NCBI GenBank assembly: GCA_016206385.1
Contig: JACQRS010000090.1
Location: forward strand, 1-9,065
Source of the DNA: Candidatus Rokuibacteriota bacterium
GTDB taxonomy: Bacteria > Methylomirabilota > Methylomirabilia > Rokubacteriales > CSP1-6
Length of the DNA stretch: 9,065 bases
Direction: 5' to 3'
This document shows, in pieces, positions 7,070 through 9,065 of the stretch. The stretch's first letter is position 1. Every line of letters begins with the position of its first letter. A program made the translations under genes and the position numbers. The notes beneath the pieces were generated by a model. That model did not search any database and was not told where the DNA came from. It saw only the letters and a program-made list of their open reading frames with translations.

Positions 7070-7086
7070 TGACAGGGTTCCTGTCA
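7070..7086 (+). repeat. Inverted repeat, 7-base arms with 3-base centre, in the oleA control region
   Basis: TGACAGG-GTT-CCTGTCA is a perfect inverted repeat ten bases after the CRP-type operator. Its right arm contains CTGTCA, four of six matches to a -35 box and 18 bases before the extended -10, so it could be a second operator over the promoter. It is followed by a T-rich run (TTGTTTT), so in RNA it could also be a weak terminator hairpin for the regulator transcript. The sequence does not decide between these. Confidence 0.6.
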
Positions 7087-7110
7087 TTGTTTTCGAGGGT
7101 TTGCGATACT
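7081..7110 (+). promoter_or_regulatory. oleA: Predicted oleA promoter (weak -35, extended -10)
   Basis: TGCGATACT (7102-7110) fits an extended -10 (TGn plus GATACT, four of six to TATAAT). The best -35 candidate is CTGTCA (7081-7086, four of six) at an 18-base spacing. A weak -35 with an activator-type site centred near -64 fits an activator-dependent promoter. Expected start is near 7117, giving a leader of about 65 bases. Confidence 0.5.
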
Positions 7111-7136
7111 TAGCTCGGGCGTGAGAGACTCAGAAA

Positions 7137-7182
7137 GGCCACCCCTCGAGGGTGGGGCAAGGACGCCAAGCGGAGGCCCAGC
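7137..7182 (+). promoter_or_regulatory. Structured leader with GC-rich hairpin and ribosome binding site of oleA
   Basis: CCACCC (7139-7144) and GGGTGG (7150-7155) form a perfect six-pair hairpin with a five-base loop. GGCC at 7137-7140 can alternatively pair with GGCC at 7175-7178, which would bury the end of the ribosome binding site GGAGG (7172-7176, six bases before ATG 7183). A short GGC/GCC stem (7156-7158 with 7165-7167) is also possible. The structures compete, so a translation switch is conceivable, but no known riboswitch class is recognised with confidence. Confidence 0.42.
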
Positions 7183-8358
7183 ATGTGGTGGATGATGAAG
7201 CGAAGGAGCTCAAGCGGTAGAGAAACCGTCGTGCGGGAGGCGGACCCGCTTCCCGACCGGGCGCGGTGTTTCGTCGTCGGGGCGGACTACTACGTCCCGG
7301 AGCTCGAGGTTCCGTCCTCGGAGATCGAGCATCGGGCCGGCCTTCTGGGCCTCGGCCTCCGCGAGGGGACCCTGGAGGAGGGAACGGGGGTCAAGGCCCG
7401 GCGGTTTGCGCGGCCGGACGAGCACCCCAGCACGCTGGCGACGGAGGCGTGCACGAGATTGCTGGACCGCTTGGGAGTGGACACGGGTGACGTCCACGCC
7501 TTGCTCTTCGCCGCCAACACGGCGGACGAGATCGAGCCGATCACCGCCATACGGGTCCACGAGTCGCTCGGGTTGAGGGGCGAGACCTTCGTGGCCGACG
7601 TCCGGGATGCGTGCAACAGCGCGCTCAAGGCCATGATCCTGGGCGCCGGGCTGATCCGCTCGGGCATGGTGCCGAACGTGCTCGTGGCGGTGGGGGAGCG
7701 GTTGCACGACGGCATTTATTTCAACATCCGCTCCAAAGCCGATCTCGTCGGCCGATACCTCGCCGGGCTGACGCTCGGAGATGCGGGTGCGGCGCTGATG
7801 CTCTCGTCGCAGCGATCCTCCCGATGCTACGAGGTGGTCTATCAGGGCTGGGAGGTCGATTCGTCCAAGCGAGACCTGGCGCGGATCGAGGGCGGGGGAA
7901 CGCGCTGCCCGGCCGACCGCGACAAGCTCTATTTCATCAGCAACGCCAAGAAGCTCTGCCAGGTCGCGTCCGACAAGCTGCCGTTGCTGATCCGGAAGGT
8001 GTGCGCCGAGCTGGGCTGGGATCTGCCGTCGGTCGGTTTCATCCCGCACCAGGTGAGCAAGGGTGTCATCACCTACATCGCGAAGATGTGCGGGATCCCG
8101 TTGAACAACGTGATGATCACGCTGGACCGCTTCGGGAACACCGGAGCCGCGACGGTGCCCATGGCCCTGGCCCTGGCGTTCGAGAACGGCTTCGCCCGGA
8201 CCTTCCGGCGGATCCTTCTGGTAGGCGGCGCGGCCGGGTTCTCGGCGGCGGTGCTCGCGCTCCAGTCCGCTTCGCCGCTGGAGTTTGTGTCCCGGCAGCT
8301 GGAGCAGTTCTCCCAGCGGTTGCAGCACCCCGTCCAACCGGACGCTGTCGCGCCGTAG
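7183..8358 (+). CDS. oleA: OleA, thiolase-fold acyl-CoA condensing enzyme (KAS III-like)
   Basis: OleA joins two long-chain acyl-CoAs by a Claisen condensation to a 2-alkyl-3-keto acid, the first committed step of the Ole pathway. The 391-residue protein has the KAS III triad: Cys144 in RDACNSALKA, His289 in FIPHQVSKG and Asn319 in RFGNTGAATVP. Glu118 in DEIEPITA lies 26 residues before the Cys, as does the glutamate named Glu117 in Xanthomonas OleA (DYLEPSTA), which supplies the general base; FabH has Phe there. LAGLTLGDAGAALML (193-207) resembles the matching OleA segment. An N-terminal stretch of roughly 20 extra basic/polar residues precedes the first core strand (FVVGADYYVPE, 30-40). ATG 7183 is supported by GGAGG six bases upstream. 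A divergent FabH-like synthase is the alternative, but the glutamate and the nearby oleBCD argue for OleA. It has its own control region and meets a convergent gene downstream. Confidence 0.83.
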   Translation: MWWMMKRRSSSGRETVVREADPLPDRARCFVVGADYYVPELEVPSSEIEHRAGLLGLGLREGTLEEGTGVKARRFARPDEHPSTLATEACTRLLDRLGVDTGDVHALLFAANTADEIEPITAIRVHESLGLRGETFVADVRDACNSALKAMILGAGLIRSGMVPNVLVAVGERLHDGIYFNIRSKADLVGRYLAGLTLGDAGAALMLSSQRSSRCYEVVYQGWEVDSSKRDLARIEGGGTRCPADRDKLYFISNAKKLCQVASDKLPLLIRKVCAELGWDLPSVGFIPHQVSKGVITYIAKMCGIPLNNVMITLDRFGNTGAATVPMALALAFENGFARTFRRILLVGGAAGFSAAVLALQSASPLEFVSRQLEQFSQRLQHPVQPDAVAP

Positions 8359-8361
8359 GCC

Positions 8362-8369
8362 GGGCGCCC
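8362..8369. repeat. Short GC palindrome between the convergent stop codons
   Basis: GGGCGCCC lies within the 11-base gap between the oleA stop and the stop of the opposite-strand transporter gene. It could form a small hairpin in either transcript, but there is no T tract on either strand, so it is not called a terminator. Confidence 0.35.
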
Positions 8370-9065
8370 CTACGCGTGGGTGAGTCGCTCCGTCGTCTCG
8401 CGCAGTCGTCCGCTGATGATCCGTGACAGGTTCAGGAAGAGCTTCGCCGCAGTGTAAGGAAAGCGCTTCCTGAGCCGCTCCAGGGCATCACCGCTGATGC
8501 CCAGCACCTCCACGTCATCGAGCGCCACGACGTCCGCCGCCCGCACGGTCTGTTCCACCAGCGCCATCTCCCCGAACACCTCGCCCGGCTCCAGGGTCTT
8601 GATGGTTTTGGCCTTCCCATCCGGACCCCTGTCGGTGACTGCGGCCTTGCCGGTGACGAGCAGGTACATCTCGTTTCCGACGTCGCCCTTTCGGACGATC
8701 GTGTCGCTCCTCTTGAACTCGTAGAGTTTCCCCATCACGGCAACCTTCTTCGCCTCCCACAGCCAGAAGTTCCGGAAGATCGGCGTCGTCCCCACGATCT
8801 CCCGGTTCATCTTCGCGAGGACCGTGTCCCACACGGTGACGTGCCGCGTGGTGGTCATCAGGATCGGGGTGAAGGTCAGCTCCGAGTCCATGGCGACGAT
8901 CATCACCAGCGCGGAGAGCCCGCCGAAGTAAATTGTCGGGATGAAGTTGGAGAAGACCAGGATCACGAATCCCGCGGCCAGCGCGAGGGAGCTGTAAATG
9001 ACCGGGCGGCCCATGGCCTGCATGGAGCGGTAGGTGGCCTGCTCCTGGTCGTGGACCTCGTTCAG
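8370..9065 (-). CDS. RND/MMPL-type transporter C-terminus fused to a cyclic-nucleotide-binding domain (N-terminus outside window)
   Basis: The frame is open to the right edge, so this is the last 231 residues of a longer protein; ATG codons near 9014-9023 are internal. Numbered from the edge, residues 1-72 match the end of an RND/MMPL (sterol-sensing-like) permease: the cytoplasmic helix ATYRSMQAMGRPVIYSS, a membrane helix SLALAAGFVILVFSNF (26-41) and another hydrophobic stretch (about 44-71). A linker of about 35 residues leads to a cNMP-binding domain (about 105-205) with KGDVGNEMYLLVTGKAAV (126-143) and the cassette GEVFGEMALVEQTVRAADVV (161-180). RND-type proteins export lipids and other hydrophobic compounds using the proton gradient. 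The added domain suggests control by a cyclic nucleotide or use as a protein-interaction module. It converges on oleA with an 11-base gap. Export of the hydrocarbon or its precursors is possible, but no sequence feature proves the substrate. Confidence 0.82.
   Translation of the reverse strand: MNEVHDQEQATYRSMQAMGRPVIYSSLALAAGFVILVFSNFIPTIYFGGLSALVMIVAMDSELTFTPILMTTTRHVTVWDTVLAKMNREIVGTTPIFRNFWLWEAKKVAVMGKLYEFKRSDTIVRKGDVGNEMYLLVTGKAAVTDRGPDGKAKTIKTLEPGEVFGEMALVEQTVRAADVVALDDVEVLGISGDALERLRKRFPYTAAKLFLNLSRIISGRLRETTERLTHA

Noticed and set aside
7045..7070. The palindrome at the end of the regulator gene as an intrinsic terminator
   Set aside because: On the + strand the palindrome is followed by A, not T, residues, and on the - strand no T run follows it. 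The exact CRP half-sites explain it better.
7210..8337. Minus-strand open frame opposite oleA (375 codons)
   Set aside because: It is a low-complexity, charged translation without motifs, and a shadow of the condensing enzyme gene.
8359..8372. Bidirectional terminator between oleA and the convergent transporter gene
   Set aside because: Only a short GGGCGCCC palindrome is present and neither strand has a T tract.
1..9065. CRISPR arrays, tRNA or rRNA genes, insertion sequences, attachment sites
   Set aside because: No direct-repeat arrays, cloverleaf-like sequences, transposase motifs or terminal inverted repeats were seen on either strand.

Overview
This is a GC-rich bacterial window, tightly packed with genes. 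GTG (and possibly TTG) start codons are common, and third codon positions are strongly G/C, which also creates long antisense shadow frames. Nothing fixes the taxon. The style would suit a high-GC environmental lineage (Methylomirabilota/Rokubacteria, Deltaproteobacteria-like or similar), but that is a guess.

The core is a complete set of genes for long-chain olefin biosynthesis by head-to-head fatty-acyl condensation (Ole pathway). In order on the + strand there is the end of a cyclopropane-fatty-acid-synthase-like methyltransferase (1-693, cut by the window edge), then oleB (beta-lactone decarboxylase, alpha/beta hydrolase), oleC (beta-lactone synthetase, AMP-forming ligase family) and oleD (NAD(P)H-dependent 2-alkyl-3-ketoacid reductase). 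These four are joined end to end or overlap, as in one transcription unit whose promoter lies upstream of the window. A second unit starts from a near-consensus sigma70 promoter whose -35 overlaps the oleD stop codon (4257-4285). It holds a small phasin-like coiled-coil protein, an AarF/UbiB/ABC1 atypical kinase with two C-terminal membrane helices, and a Crp/Fnr regulator. The fourth pathway gene, oleA (7183-8358), lies behind the regulator with its own control region.

That control region (about 7045-7182) is the most informative non-coding part. It begins with a perfect CRP-type dyad, TGTGA-N6-TCACA, that overlaps the stop codon of the regulator gene. A second inverted repeat follows (7070-7086), then an extended -10 element (7102-7110), a strong RNA hairpin (7139-7155) and a good ribosome binding site for oleA. 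The regulator keeps the recognition-helix residues (Arg-Glu-x3-Arg) with which E. coli CRP reads exactly this half-site, so regulator and operator look like a matched pair controlling oleA.

On the - strand, convergent with oleA and 11 bases from it, is the C-terminal part of an RND/MMPL-type membrane transporter fused to a cyclic-nucleotide-binding domain (8370-9065, N-terminus outside the window).

Proposed logic: OleA joins two acyl-CoA chains, OleD reduces the keto acid, OleC closes the beta-lactone and OleB decarboxylates it to a cis-alkene. The CRP-type regulator would gate the first committed step. The flanking methyltransferase, phasin-like protein, UbiB-type kinase and cNMP-domain transporter suggest lipid or hydrocarbon modification, packaging and transport, but those links are inferred from position only.
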